DNA from: Pontederia crassipes
Taxonomy: Eukaryota; Streptophyta; Magnoliopsida; Commelinales; Pontederiaceae
Direction of reading: 5' to 3'
Assembly (NCBI GenBank): GCA_030549335.1
Contig: CM060195.1
Span: forward strand, 3,707,501 to 3,771,500
DNA: 64,000 bases
Positions 1 through 10,926 of the stretch are shown in pieces (position 1 is the stretch's first letter; the number at the start of each line of letters is the position of its first letter). Position numbers and translations under genes: made by a program. The notes beneath the pieces are model-generated. The model was given only the letters and a program-made list of their open reading frames with translations, was not told the origin of the DNA and did not search any database.

Positions 1-7
1 ATCCTTT

Positions 8-239
8 CAGTTGAACGATCGATCGGTAGGCTGTTAAGGCTCCGGGATCAGTCGACCGGTCAGGTCACAATACAGGAAAATCGGTCGACTGGTCGATGCA
101 TATTGACACTCTGGGATAATCGGATCGGTTGATCCGTTCAGTTGAACGATCGATCGGTAGGTTGTTAAGGCTCCGGGATCGGTCGACCGGTCATGTCACA
201 ATACAGGAAAATTGGTCGACCGATCGATGCATATTGACA
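8..239. repeat. Two-copy tandem repeat, 131-bp period, rich in GGTCGACC-type palindromes
   Basis: Two copies begin with CAGTTGAACGATCGATCGG at 8 and again at 139 and stay nearly identical for about 100 bases, giving a 131-bp period. Each copy carries several near-palindromes of the form CGGTCGACCG, and two more follow at about 261 and 294. The left edge is cut by the window, so the array may be longer. No coding potential is visible. It could be the edge of a satellite or part of a retrotransposon LTR. Confidence 0.8.
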
Positions 240-309
240 TCGATTGTGGTTTCAATAAATCGGTCGACCGATTTTTGGCAAAACATGTAGGTCGGTCGAC
301 CGGTTGGCG

Positions 310-1554
310 TTCTGCTGGATCTCCCAACTCAAACTTCCTTAAAATCTCTAGTATGATCTCATCCTAAACTAGTACCTACCTCGTAGCAATCAATCAAATA
401 GTAGTAGAAAAATAATAAATCAAAACACATATGCAAATTAATTCAAACAATCAAGAATCACGAAAACAAACAATCAAGCAAGAAATTCTTCTTCTTGTCT
501 TCTTCTTTACAGAATCATTATGGCGGAATTAAATCTATTCAATGATCATGCAAGGTGATTTCGATTCACCCACCTCTATTCACGATTAATTCTTTCTTCG
601 GTTGTCAAAAAATTATCAACAACGCCCTCTCTCTTCTCTCTGCTCTCTTTCCTTTCCTGGCAGATCAGCGCCCCGAGGAGGATCTCTTCTTGGAGGTCTC
701 GAAGGAAAATCAGACCAAAGAGCAAAGGAAGATCAGGCCGCAGAGCAGAGGAAGAACAAGGAGAAAAGGAATTCCCGATTTTCAATTGGGCGTAATTTAT
801 ATGGGTTGTTATAATCCTTACTTGTTTTGGTCTTTATCTTCTTATAGGATAAATCCCCATGTTTAATGGATGTTATCTAATCACTTGGATTCTTATTTCG
901 AGAGGGATTTAATTTTTATCTCCTACAGTTGGCCGCCGAGTCTATCTTCACGTTTTCTTTTTTCTTTTTTTTTTATCTTCTTGTGTCATTTGTTACAACA
1001 TGCTTAAGACATGATGTGAATCATCTCCCCTATGTTTGCTCGACCTTAAAAAGAAAGAGTTGGAATGTAAGGCATCATATGTTTTGCTGGCTCTGCAAAT
1101 AAATTTGGCGTTGGGCATATAGTTGGCATTCAGAACGTTACTATGTGGGGAATATGTAAGGATTTAACACATTTATTGTAACATAAGTGTGCAACAGTTA
1201 TAGATAGTATAGAGATAAAACCTAAGCACTTAGAAAAATAGATAAAGTCAAATGCTGGAATGTGAACCTCTCCAATGCATCAGCTATATATATATATATA
1301 TATTTAAAAGAATTGAAAAAGGTTTTTCCTATTTTTTGGATTATGCATACCTGAAAATTTTAAATAAATTCTGTGTCCCACCATCTATGCCAGGCAGATT
1401 AAGAATGTTCCTAATGTGACGTAATGTTCAAAGTGATTCTCATATTTTTTCCCAATATAATTGGAAATGTTGTTAAATTTGCAGTAACTAAAGAGCTGCT
1501 GGAACACAATACAATGATTTGTAGGGGGATGTTTTTTTTTCAAAGAATCTGCTC
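310..1554. other. No gene seen; AT-rich DNA with a short (TA)n tract
   Basis: Open frames at 555-866 and 1424-1678 have no recognisable domain and overlap CT- or AT-rich simple sequence. A (TA)n microsatellite lies at about 1285-1303. The segment ending TCTCCTACA near 929 resembles an LTR end, but I found no partner. Confidence 0.5.
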
Positions 1555-1563
1555 ATCTATTAT

Positions 1564-3093
1564 GGGGATAAGGATTGCGTGGGCCAAATCCATCCCCACA
1601 TATAGGGTAAATTACACGATTAGTTCCCAAACTTTAAGTAGCTTCCAAACTGATCCCCCAATTTTAATTTGTAACTAGAACGTCCACTAACTTTAATTTT
1701 CTTGCACGATTATTCTCTTTGACCGATGATAGCAGGTTTTTCGGTTACATGGCTCATGTGTCACAATAAAAAATAATAAAATATTGTAAATATATTTTAA
1801 AAATTAAAAAACATGCCGGTGGACCGTCCTCGACGAGGAAATGGGGGGAGGCTTCTTCCTCGCAACAAGGAAGAAGACAGGGGGCGGCGAGCCCCCCTGA
1901 GCGATTTCGCTCGGCAAAATTGCTAAGGGTGGCCCGCCGGTCCCCCTCGCCGACGAAATTGCACATGGGGCCTCGCCGCCTTCGGCGAGGAAGAAGAAAG
2001 GGGGGCCGGCGAGCCCCCCTTGGCGATTTTGCCGGCGGGCGAAATCGCACAGGGGGGCTCGCCGACCCCCTCTTCTTCCTCGTTGCGTGCGAGTTCGTTG
2101 GCGGGATGATCGTCGCTTTTTTTTAATTTTTTAATTTTTTTTTAATTTTTTTATTGTGACACATCAGCTATGTAATTGGAAAACCTGCTATCACCGATCA
2201 AAGGGATTAATCGTGCAAGAAAATCAAAGTTGGGGGACTAATCGTGTAATCCCCCACATATATGAGATTTTGTTCGATCTCCGTTTGACAAATAAAAAAT
2301 AGGCGCGATTCAGTTGCAACTTATAATGCACAAATTACTTAAAAATCAGCTCGGCTTACAAAGAACATATTTGAGTGAACCGCCCGAGCCGGCCAAAAAT
2401 TCCTCATTCTTCCACTTTGTGCGTTCAACGAAAAACTCCTATGTTGAATCCTCTTGGCCGTGTTGCTAGCTCGTCCGATCCGTTGGCTCGTGGCCTGATT
2501 GTTGTTGCTACCTCCTCATCGCATAACTATCGTCGTTTGTGCATGACTGCCTCCGCCGCCTCTGCATCGCCCGGCCACCACTGTTGCCTCATGCGACTAC
2601 CGTCGATGTTGCTTTGTGAGACTACCATCGCCATTGCCTCGCGCAACTATCGTTACTATCAACCATCGTTGCCAAAGACAAAAAGGTACTAGAAGCAATA
2701 GTCGGGCGAAGAGGATTCAACAACGACAATTGGGCACAATCGACAATCGTGCGAGGCAATGGCGATGGTAGTTGCATGAGGCAACGATGACAGTTGGGCA
2801 ACGAGGAGGTGAAGGAGGTAGTCAGATGATGATGCAACGACGATAGTTATGTGACGAGGAGACAACAATGATACGCGGCCAAGAGGATTCAACAATGGAG
2901 TTTTTCACCGAATACACAAAGTGGGCAAACGAGGTAGTCACCGGTCCAGATTTTTTAAAGCGATCTAGTTTTTTTACCAATTTGTGCATTATAAGTTACA
3001 ACTAAAACACACCTATTTTTGGTCCATCGGATGGAGATCCGACATTGCCCCATATATGTGGGGATGGATTTGGCCCCCTCAATTGTTATGCCA
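1564..3093. mobile_element. Non-autonomous Mutator-like element (MULE) with long terminal inverted repeats
   Basis: The ends are inverted copies of each other: the left end (1564 onward) aligns without gaps to the reverse complement of the right end, and both contain GGCCAAATCCATCC. The pairing continues inward past the nested element (2280-2350 with 2960-3030, sharing CTTATAATGCACAAATT) and is still visible near 2400-2470 with 2880-2930, so the terminal inverted repeats are long. A perfect 9-bp direct repeat ATCTATTAT flanks the element (1555-1563 and 3094-3102), the target duplication expected for Mutator-type transposition. The interior is a decayed foldback with no transposase. A second MULE sits inside the left arm. 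Confidence 0.85.
1605..2253. mobile_element. Nested MULE-like MITE with GC-rich core
   Basis: The left end GGGTAAATTACACGATTAG and right end CTAATCGTGTAATCCC are inverted copies. Inverted homology extends inward for about 130 bases (for example AACCTGCTATCACCGATCA near the right arm). The 9-bp sequence CCACATATA is duplicated at 1596-1604 and 2254-2262. The core (about 1810-2100) is very GC-rich, with repeated GGCGAGCCCCC-like blocks and no transposase. The overlapping open frames are composition artefacts. The element lies in the left arm of the MULE at 1564-3093, so it inserted later. Confidence 0.88.
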
Positions 3094-3102
3094 ATCTATT
3101 AT

Positions 3103-5370
3103 ATGTGATTCTCAAACTATCATTGAACAAGAATTAGATCAACTTTGAAGGGAAATTGTAATCCCAAAAATATCAATTGCACCCTAGTGGCTTTGGCTAG
3201 CCAAAAACTCGCACATCGATTACATTCACGAAAATAGCGAGTAAATTTGAAAAGATGTAAAAGCCCCAAGATGTCGTTGATCATCACATGTAACCACCAA
3301 GGTCTCGATGATGTCCTCTAAATAGTGAATACGAGATTCTGGGAGTCTGCTTGACCCAAACATGCTCGTAACCCAAATCCTGATAGGCACAAAGATTAAG
3401 AAGAATCGCCATGGACTGCTAAAGCCGGAAATACCTTGCATGAAGTAAAATGCCATTATAAGATCTAATTAGAAAATCAATTCCTCCATTCCCCGAATAT
3501 TGCATGATTTCGTCCAAATTGAGCTTAACTTATTCGGACGAAGGAGGCTTCCATGCAACCTTGAGGGGGGTTGGTGGTGGTGGGTGGGTGGGGGGGGGGG
3601 GGGGGGGGTGGGGGTTGGTTGGTGAAATAGGAAACAACATTAATTTGTCGGGGGATTAATTCACCTTCCTCTACAACAACTCATTCCTTTTCATATATGA
3701 AGTAGGCAATGCAACTTCGTGTGTAAAACCTCTATTCTAAATGCCCTAACGGTTAGGGGCATTTTTGTTCAGTTAGGGGCATTTTAGTTCAATGATATTT
3801 GAATGGTGGATAGGCTTCAGAACCCTTTTCCCTTCCCATCTCCATTCTAACATACACCATTTTCATTTATGTCCTAAACCCCTTCTTCATTCTAAAAGCT
3901 CACCAAGAAGGAAGATGAGAGGCGCAATAAGGCTTTGGCAATAGGGGCGGAAGTAGAGTTTATGATAGGAAGAAGGAATTTATAGTCTTCATTAGGAAAT
4001 GAGTTATGTAATTAGGGTGAGCCTATTCTTATTCCAACTAAAAATTAAAATGAAAGCAATTGATTATTTTTTTTCTTCATATTCATATGATAAACGCTTG
4101 AGATCACATGCATAAAAAAATGTTACATTGTTGAATTGACACTAGATTAGAAAGCTTATGTTATAGATTATGTCATATTTAGGCTTTTATGTATTCTTTC
4201 ATTGTTTTGAATTTGAATTATTGATTCTCAATCTTTGGTGATTTGAAACCCTGGAATGATCGACGTCTGAATCAAAACAAACCTATGTAGAATGTTTCAA
4301 CATAGGCACATAAATTGTATGTTGTGAATTCTTGAATGGAATAGTGTTTATATCGAAACAAAACATGGAACAATTTTAAAGCTTCCTCATTTTTCGTCTA
4401 ATCATTCCATAATGCAAACAACAATATGGGTTCCAAATCCCAATTTTTAATGCCCAAGCAGTAGAAACATGTCAATCATAACATGAAATTAAGAGAAAAA
4501 ATCAAAAGGGTTGCGACTTCATAAAAACCCATTTCGAAATGGCCACTTGGAAGGGAGCCCAACACATCGCGTGGACCACCGTTGTGGCATTCTTTTGCGT
4601 CATTGGCATGCTCCTCGAGCTCTCATCCTTCTTAAAGCAGGTGTTTAATAAACTAGACAACATGATCCATCCATTATCATGTGATAATGTACATGCCTGT
4701 CTGAGCCAATTCCGAAATAAATTATTGAGCTCGAACAATAATAGGAGAGGCATAAATTTTTATTCATCTGTTCGATACCGACAATCCAATATCCTTGTGA
4801 AACTCATCTATTAATTAACAACCTATCCAATACTTCGATCGTTAATTCATCAATAGCATTAATGATTTAAATAGAGTTAATTACTATTTATTCAATGTTA
4901 ATAATTAGTAACTTATATAATAATATACGTTTATTTTCTCCGATAATATACTTCGATAAGTTTATTTTCTTCACCGAGCATGAAGAATACATTGCGGAAT
5001 ATCAAGTGTAACCATATGCATGTAAGATGAATTTCTTTTCTATAGGTTTTTACCTATTTGATTCGACATAAATTTGGAATCACTAGTAGAATTCACCACA
5101 TTACAAAATGAAATTATTGGGTCCAATAGTGTGAAAGATCTTAGTGCAATGAGTGACAACTTTAGCCAAGACTGGGAAAATTGTTAATTCAATTGGCAAA
5201 TGCACAAGATGCATATACGAAACTATTTTTTGTTTTATCATAACGAGTTTGGCATTCCAATGTCATCTTTACATGGGAAAACCATATGAAACTCGTATGC
5301 AGGGATTTCACATGTCACTTTGGGCGATAGAAAACCATCAATGCAATTGAAAAAAGGTTTTATTAGCCTC
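3103..5370. other. No gene seen; intergenic, with poly-G tract
   Basis: AT-rich sequence without a recognisable protein, except that 5060-5370 may hold further decayed leader of the gypsy relic downstream. A G-rich stretch at 3564-3624 includes an uninterrupted run of about 19 G (3590-3608). Confidence 0.5.
3564..3624 (+). repeat. Poly-G / GGGT-rich low-complexity tract
   Basis: Runs of G separated by single or double T, including 19 consecutive G. It has G-quadruplex potential on the plus strand. The exact length may be unreliable because homopolymers are hard to sequence. Confidence 0.85.
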
Positions 5371-5379
5371 AATTGAAGA

Positions 5380-6172
5380 AAGGTGTCACTAACTATTCTC
5401 TCATTATCTACACCTGCAGCGCCATGGGAGGATATCAATATGAACTTCATTCTCATATTGCCACCTACACTATGAGGTGCAAATTATATATTTGTTGTTG
5501 TAGATCGCTTTACAAAAGTGACTCATTCCATGTTGTCAACATGGCCAATTTGTTCTTCTGTGAAATAGTGTGTCCATATTCCAATCAATTACTTTTGATC
5601 ATGACACCAAATTCCTTTCACACTTTTGGAAAACATTGTGACCATGACTTGATTCCACTATTAATTGTAACACCACTTGTCGTGCTCAGATAGATGGTGA
5701 AACAAAGGTTCGTTAATAGATCTTTAGGTATGCGTCGCGATCGGCCCCAATCAGTGGGATTTTGCCCTTGTAAATGCTGAATTTATTTTCAATAGTATGT
5801 AGAGTCAAACTACAAGCAAGGTCACTTTATCACATCTAAGTTCTTGATTTGGCTATTGATATTATAAAAGATATACCCTTGCCTTAGTGGAGGATCTCGC
5901 CTCCAACATGTTGCATGCCCAAACTAAAATTAATATTTCAACCTCGAACGCCCAATATAAGGTCACTACTAATCAACATCCATGGTCTAAGATTTTCAAT
6001 GTTGGAAACTTGGTCATGATTTTTCTCCAAGATTGGTTCCCATTTGGCACTTACAACAAAATGAAAAACAAGATGCATCTTCCTTGCAAAATTATTGGCA
6101 AAATCAATGGTAATGCCTATGGGGTCAATTTGCCATATAGCTTTGGAATTTCCTGTCGAGATCTTTTTTAAG
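5380..6172 (+). pseudogene. Decayed Ty3/gypsy integrase and C-terminal pol relic
   Basis: Pieces in shifting frames match the order of a plant gypsy integrase. The lead-in TPAAPWEDINMNF is near 5410, and VVVDRFTKV (integrase core, first Asp) near 5500. ANLFFCEIV is near 5545, and a decayed glutamate region ending in FVNRSLG lies near 5700-5730. The C-terminal segment at 5887-6171 contains YKVTTNQ, VGNLVMIFL and FPFGTYNKMK, then NAYGVNLP and GISCRDLF, typical of the end of gypsy pol. Stops and frameshifts break it throughout. No LTRs or other pol domains were found, so this is an old fragment. It lies just downstream of the 3' end of the mitoferrin gene, which is on the opposite strand. Confidence 0.75.
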
Positions 6173-6559
6173 ATGGGGTGTGATTGGTATTTCATGCTGC
6201 ACGCTATGAGATTACTTAGAGGCCACGATGAGTTACTAGGAATCAAGTACGAGTTATTTGAGTTATTTTATGACATAACACTCATCCATATACTGAACAT
6301 ATATTTGACAACTTACTCCTAGACCATAGACCAAGATGCTTTCTAATTTAATATATTCTGTACTAAACTCACTTGAACCTGATTTTAACGAAACGGGAAC
6401 CATTTAAAGATCATCTAACATATATCAAGTTGAAACTGCACAAAATTCTGAATCATCTGAACATAAATGGCGTTTATACAAATGATGATTCAGATGTTGT
6501 GCATTGTGGCTCTCAAACAAGTACAGCTTTCTTTCTTCCAGAAATGATGGCATCTTAAG

Positions 6560-6772
6560 GCCAAAAATTCATATTATTGTCTTGCAAGAATGAAAAAAAA
6601 AATTATACAGATGCGGAACCTTTTATATAACTGTGGACATAAATCAGGAGACTGCTACTGCCAGAAGAATATCTACCTTGGATTGATGCTGGTTTCATCA
6701 GCTGTGGAAATGAATAGTTATAGACGATCTGGGCAGTCTGAAGGAAGTAAGGTGGTCTGCCTCTCTCAAGAA
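6560..6772 (-). other. Probable 3' UTR of the mitoferrin-like gene
   Basis: This stretch follows the stop codon of the carrier gene on the minus strand and has no coding signal. A T-rich tract and an AATAAT-like motif near 6570-6600 could mark the transcript end. The boundary is a guess. Confidence 0.4.
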
Positions 6773-9700
6773 TCAAGATAGCCTCCTACTGTCATTCATC
6801 CTATGGAAAAAGGACTTTGATGCTTCATATGTCGACCAGCAAATAGCAGCAGCTGGTGTATGGAAGAGCATCCGGGGTTTCCATCCCCTCATTAGTCCAG
6901 TATAACCATCACAACGCACTATAGATTTTATAACCTCTCTTATTGAGCTGCATGAGAATCTTTCACATCCGCAAACACCCTGCTCAATTGGACAAAAAAT
7001 GAGAATTCTTTAAAAGTGCACGGGGAAGTACTAAAGGGCATATAACAATTTGGAATTTGAAAAAATTATAGGATGATCCTGGAAAGCTCTAAGCAATAGA
7101 GATTATTGCTTCCAGAAATCAAACTCTCATCCACTATATATCACAACACTTACACGTAGAACAGAAAATATTTGGCCCTCACAACCAAAATCTTGGGATG
7201 ACTGAAAATTTATTCATACACTAAGCCTTTCAACGTGATATAGCCTCCTAGTGACTAACATATCAAAAGCTTAAGCAATATCAGATTCCAAGAAAAAAGA
7301 TGGAGAAAATATTTCACTTACAAGTTATAAGAGTGTGGGCACAATTGAAAGGAAAAAAAAAATACTGATCACTCACTAATCAGTGTTGTCAGGTCATGAG
7401 GGTTAACATGTATAACTATTAGGTGGATAGCCTCCTAAACTGGTAGCTATCCTTTCACCTCTGAAAGAATTTGTAACTATTAAGTTCCCTAATTCAATCA
7501 ATCCAAAGAATATCACCAAGGTCATGAAATCGCCAATTATGTCATAGTTAAACAAAACTTTTTTAGAAGAGTTAAACACAATTATATTATAACAACTATT
7601 TCATATTTATGCATAACATATCCAATCAAATCTAAAAGCACATGAAGTTGTTGCCATATTTCAAACTAGTTGACTAATGTCCCTCTAGCTACTAGCTTAC
7701 TAGTGAAGAATAACTTATATCATAAGAAATTTCTTTCATCTCTGTTCAAGTATTACACAGGACTCATTTGTATCAAGACACATCAAGAATCACATAGAAA
7801 CAAAGCTAATTATCATGCTATAGAAATCTATGTAAAACTGATAGCATAATATTTCAAGGATCATTCGAGCTTTGCAACAATAAACATCACTGGAAATGCT
7901 TTCTCAAAAAAAAAAAAAAAATCACCGGAATGGATTATAGTTTAACCTAAGCTAGCATCTCAAATGGCCAGGCTTAGCCCTAAAATGTTTAGAATGCAGA
8001 TGTCATATGTTATATAGTCTAGTCAACCAGTGACCACAATTCTGTGAGGCTGTGAATCACAGTAGTAGTTGTCCAAGCAGGAATGCTTAATAGCAAAACC
8101 TGTCTTGAAAAAGGACCTAAAGAGGTCCATAAATAGGCTAAAGAAAATAAGTTGCATTAAAGCCTGTAATAATGCTGTGAGAAAAAATTCAATGAAATGA
8201 AACAAAGGAATATCATTGTAGCTTCTGTTTCCTAGGTAAACAACATTTTCAGGCTAAGACAAGGAGGATGATCCACAATAAGACACATTTGTTCTCCTTT
8301 GTAATCTCGCGCTGGAGTTATTTTCCCCATACAGCGAATATTTTTCACACAATATTGTATATTCCCTTCTGAACATAGATTTCATTCCATAACCACCTAG
8401 ATAGTCAACAATGGACTTTAAGAGTTTTTTTACTTGTGAGATTTCATAAAGTGTTTTTTTACTTAAGAGTAATCTCATATAAAGCTGCATACTCCATGGT
8501 TTAAAAATTGATACTGAGAGCTAGTTTAACACAAACGAGAATCCTGCACTCTATGATACAAACTGAAAATACAACTAAAATAAAACTAGGATAACTAATA
8601 TTAGTAGTAAAAGTGCAAGAATCTTAAACACAATTACTACTAATAACTTGTCAATTCGAAATGACAAATCTCCATGAGTCCGTATGGAGTGGACCAAACT
8701 CCAATTACCTAATTGGTAAACACATTTCAAAAGGCTCCCCTAAATTTAAAACTCATGCATGTATTTATAACATGCAAACGTAGTTACAATAACTATAACG
8801 AAAATACAAATATAACTATCTACCCACTACTTTCTTAACCGGCCACTAACTCATACAATCTAACTATCCACTTCTTAATTAACCAGTCACCAACTAATAC
8901 AAATTGGTATCTTATCACTCTATAACAAGAATCCATCCACTGATGTGTAATCCTTGTGAGTTTGTAGTGCTTGACCAAGTTGATGTGTTAATCAACTTTT
9001 GTTGAATCATATGAATCAATATTAAGCACTCACAAATTTATGAAGTGTTCAACATCTGATCATGCCCGATCTCATGGATCAAACATTTGCATACAATCAA
9101 ATCGAGAGAAGCTTTACATTTGAATAAAATCAAATCGAGAAAATGAACATAAGCATGAAAACAGGAAATTAACAGAAATATTTTTTTTGTGTGCTTTTTA
9201 CTTGAAAGATCTGACTAGCTTGGTTCAAAGGCGTCACCTGGCACTGCAATTGGGTCTTCGCTACATCAAGCGGTGTGGTCACGAGCGCCGCTAAGGCCCC
9301 CGCAGCTGCCCCTGCCGTGGCGTGCACCACGAGGCGCTCGTCATTCGCGTTCTCTAGGGAGATCTCCGTGAGCCCCCTTTTGGCCGCTTCGTACGTAGCG
9401 AAGTGTACCGCGGTGAAAGGGGCGTTCATAACGACCGTCGTCCTGTACGAGGCATAGAATGCCCTGAACCCTTCCTCCCTAAGCACCCTGGATATGCAGT
9501 CCGCGACCCCGCGATATGGACTACTCTTGAGTTGCAACCGCTGCTTGACCGTGTCCATGGGCGTGAAGACGGCGTCGCTGGCAACGGTGGCGAGGACGCC
9601 GGACGTGGCATGAGCGACCGGGTTGTTGGGGTTACTCCTGGAGAGGTATTCCTTGGCAGCCTCGTAAATGGAGAAGTATACGGCATGGGCAGGGCCCGCG

Positions 9701-10011
9701 CCCAGCCCCATGGCACCGATGCCGCGGTAGAGGCCGAGAGGACCCTCGGCACGGAGGACGGAGCGGAGAACATGACCCAGGCCCAAAGGGGGTTGGCAAG
9801 CCGGGACTCCCGCCTGCATCCGGGTCTTGAGGGTGTCGACGGGGAACATCGCGGTGTGCTCGACGAGGCCCGCGACGGAGCCGGCCAACATGAACTGCCA
9901 GAAATCGAGGCCGTCGTGGGCGGGCGCGACGCCGAGGTCCTCGGCGGCCGGCTCCATCGACTGAGGGAGGAGCCCGGCCGGGGACCCGAACTTTGCGGAG
10001 ACGTCGGCCAT
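6773..10011 (-). CDS. MIT: Mitoferrin-like mitochondrial iron carrier (2 exons)
   Basis: Join of exon 1 (10011 down to 9238, 258 codons) and exon 2 (6979 down to 6773, 68 codons plus stop), giving 326 aa, the usual length for plant mitoferrins. The intron (9237-6980, 2258 bp) has GT-AG ends in phase 0: exon 1 ends TQLQCQ and exon 2 opens GVCGCERF, the expected family junction. The three carrier repeats show PVDTLKTRMQ, PMDTVKQRLQ and PLDVAKTQLQ. Family blocks DFWQFMLAGS, GLGAGPAHAVYFS, NAPFTAVHF and FHTPAAAICWSTYEASK are intact. Mitoferrins import iron across the inner mitochondrial membrane; that role is from family knowledge. The Met at 10011 is preferred because it matches the family start; an in-frame Met at 10089 would add 26 basic residues. 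Exon 1 is strikingly GC-rich, exon 2 is not. The intron carries an LTR relic. The NAC gene starts about 0.9 kb away in the opposite direction. Confidence 0.93.
8564..9054 (-). mobile_element. Probable copia-type LTR relic inside the mitoferrin intron
   Basis: Read on the minus strand, the segment starts TGTTGAACACTT and ends TTTTCA, with a TATAAATA box in mid-element (about 8760). It is followed at about 8542-8563 by TATCATAGAGTGCAGG, which resembles a degenerate initiator-Met tRNA primer binding site. No partner LTR or pol sequence was recognised in the rest of the intron, so this would be an old 5' fragment. The limits are approximate. Confidence 0.4.
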
Positions 10012-10926
10012 GAGAGACACAGCAGACTGGTGCTCGACAACTGCTACAAGAACAAAAGTAAAAAAGCGGCGGCGAGATCGAGATCGCAAGCAAGGTCACG
10101 TCGGATCAAGAGATCGGGAGGCGTTCATGGCCTTATGGACGGTGAGGATATGAAGGATATTTTTATTATATTATGGAAGTCGACGATACTAATTTATATT
10201 TCTTTTATTTTGCCAAATATTCTTCTTTCGATATTTTGATTAAATATTGTTCATGCTAAAGATTTAAATTTGTCTTAAGCATGATTATAAATTTGAGACT
10301 TACAAATCAATCAATATTTTCGACTCTTTTTCATAGTTAAATGTAGTTGCGATTGATTTTTCTTCCGAGGTACATTCCATTTGTTTTATTGTTATATCAT
10401 ATTAATAAAAATGAGATGATTTAACAACAGTCAAATAAATAAAAAATATAAAGTGAAAATTACGCCTCTGCAGTTTTTTTTTTCCATGGTTGCATTATTA
10501 TTTAATATATAAATAATATTTTAAATTCGAAAAATTTACAGTTTGTGTAATTATATAAAAAGATTTTAAACTTTACAAATCCAAAAACTCATTATAAAAT
10601 CCTTCTTTTTAAATAGAATTTACGTTAGATTAAAAATCTTTTATATTTTTTTGGGAAAGATTAAAAAATGGTAATTTTAATGATGATAATCTTATATATA
10701 TATTATTTTAAATTACGCCCGTTGCAATCAAGATATCATGTATACTTGTGACCGTTGGATGCGGCAGATGCACACATCTCGTCTCTTCCTTCTCTTCTTA
10801 TACTATCTCGCCTCCTGTTCTTTTGTTATTTCCTTTCTTCTCTGCTTACCGCTCTTTCTCTCTCTCACTCTCGCTACGCCTTTTCTTGCTTTGTTGCCGC
10901 TCTTCTCTGGTTCTTCCGCCGGCGAC
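10012..10926. promoter_or_regulatory. Shared divergent upstream region of mitoferrin and NAC copy 1
   Basis: The two start codons face away from each other across about 0.9 kb. On the plus strand a TATATATATA box (about 10693-10703) precedes a CT-rich leader (about 10780-10910) and the NAC start at 10927. The same TATA context recurs upstream of NAC copy 2 near 18415-18430, supporting a functional role. The leader translates in frame into a hydrophobic peptide from 10738, which I treat as untranslated. No TATA box was pinned down for the carrier gene. Bases from about 10195 onward recur elsewhere as part of the NAC duplication unit. Confidence 0.55.

Noticed and set aside
555-866. 103-codon plus-strand frame
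   Set aside because: No recognised domain; Ser/Leu-rich then basic because of CT- and GA-rich sequence. Overlapping frames are equally open.
4502-4814. Overlapping frames on both strands near 4.6 kb
   Set aside because: Neither translation shows a recognisable family or a plausible splice structure.
9403-10239. Long plus-strand open frame of 278 codons
   Set aside because: It is the GC-rich antisense shadow of mitoferrin exon 1, whose family motifs and splice sites are unambiguous on the minus strand.
10738-10926. Hydrophobic N-terminal extension of NAC copy 1, resembling a signal peptide or membrane segment
   Set aside because: The DNA is a CT-rich leader, and copy 2 shows the same leader split by a transposon. 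The Met at 10927 and the NAC block downstream make the extension unlikely to be translated.
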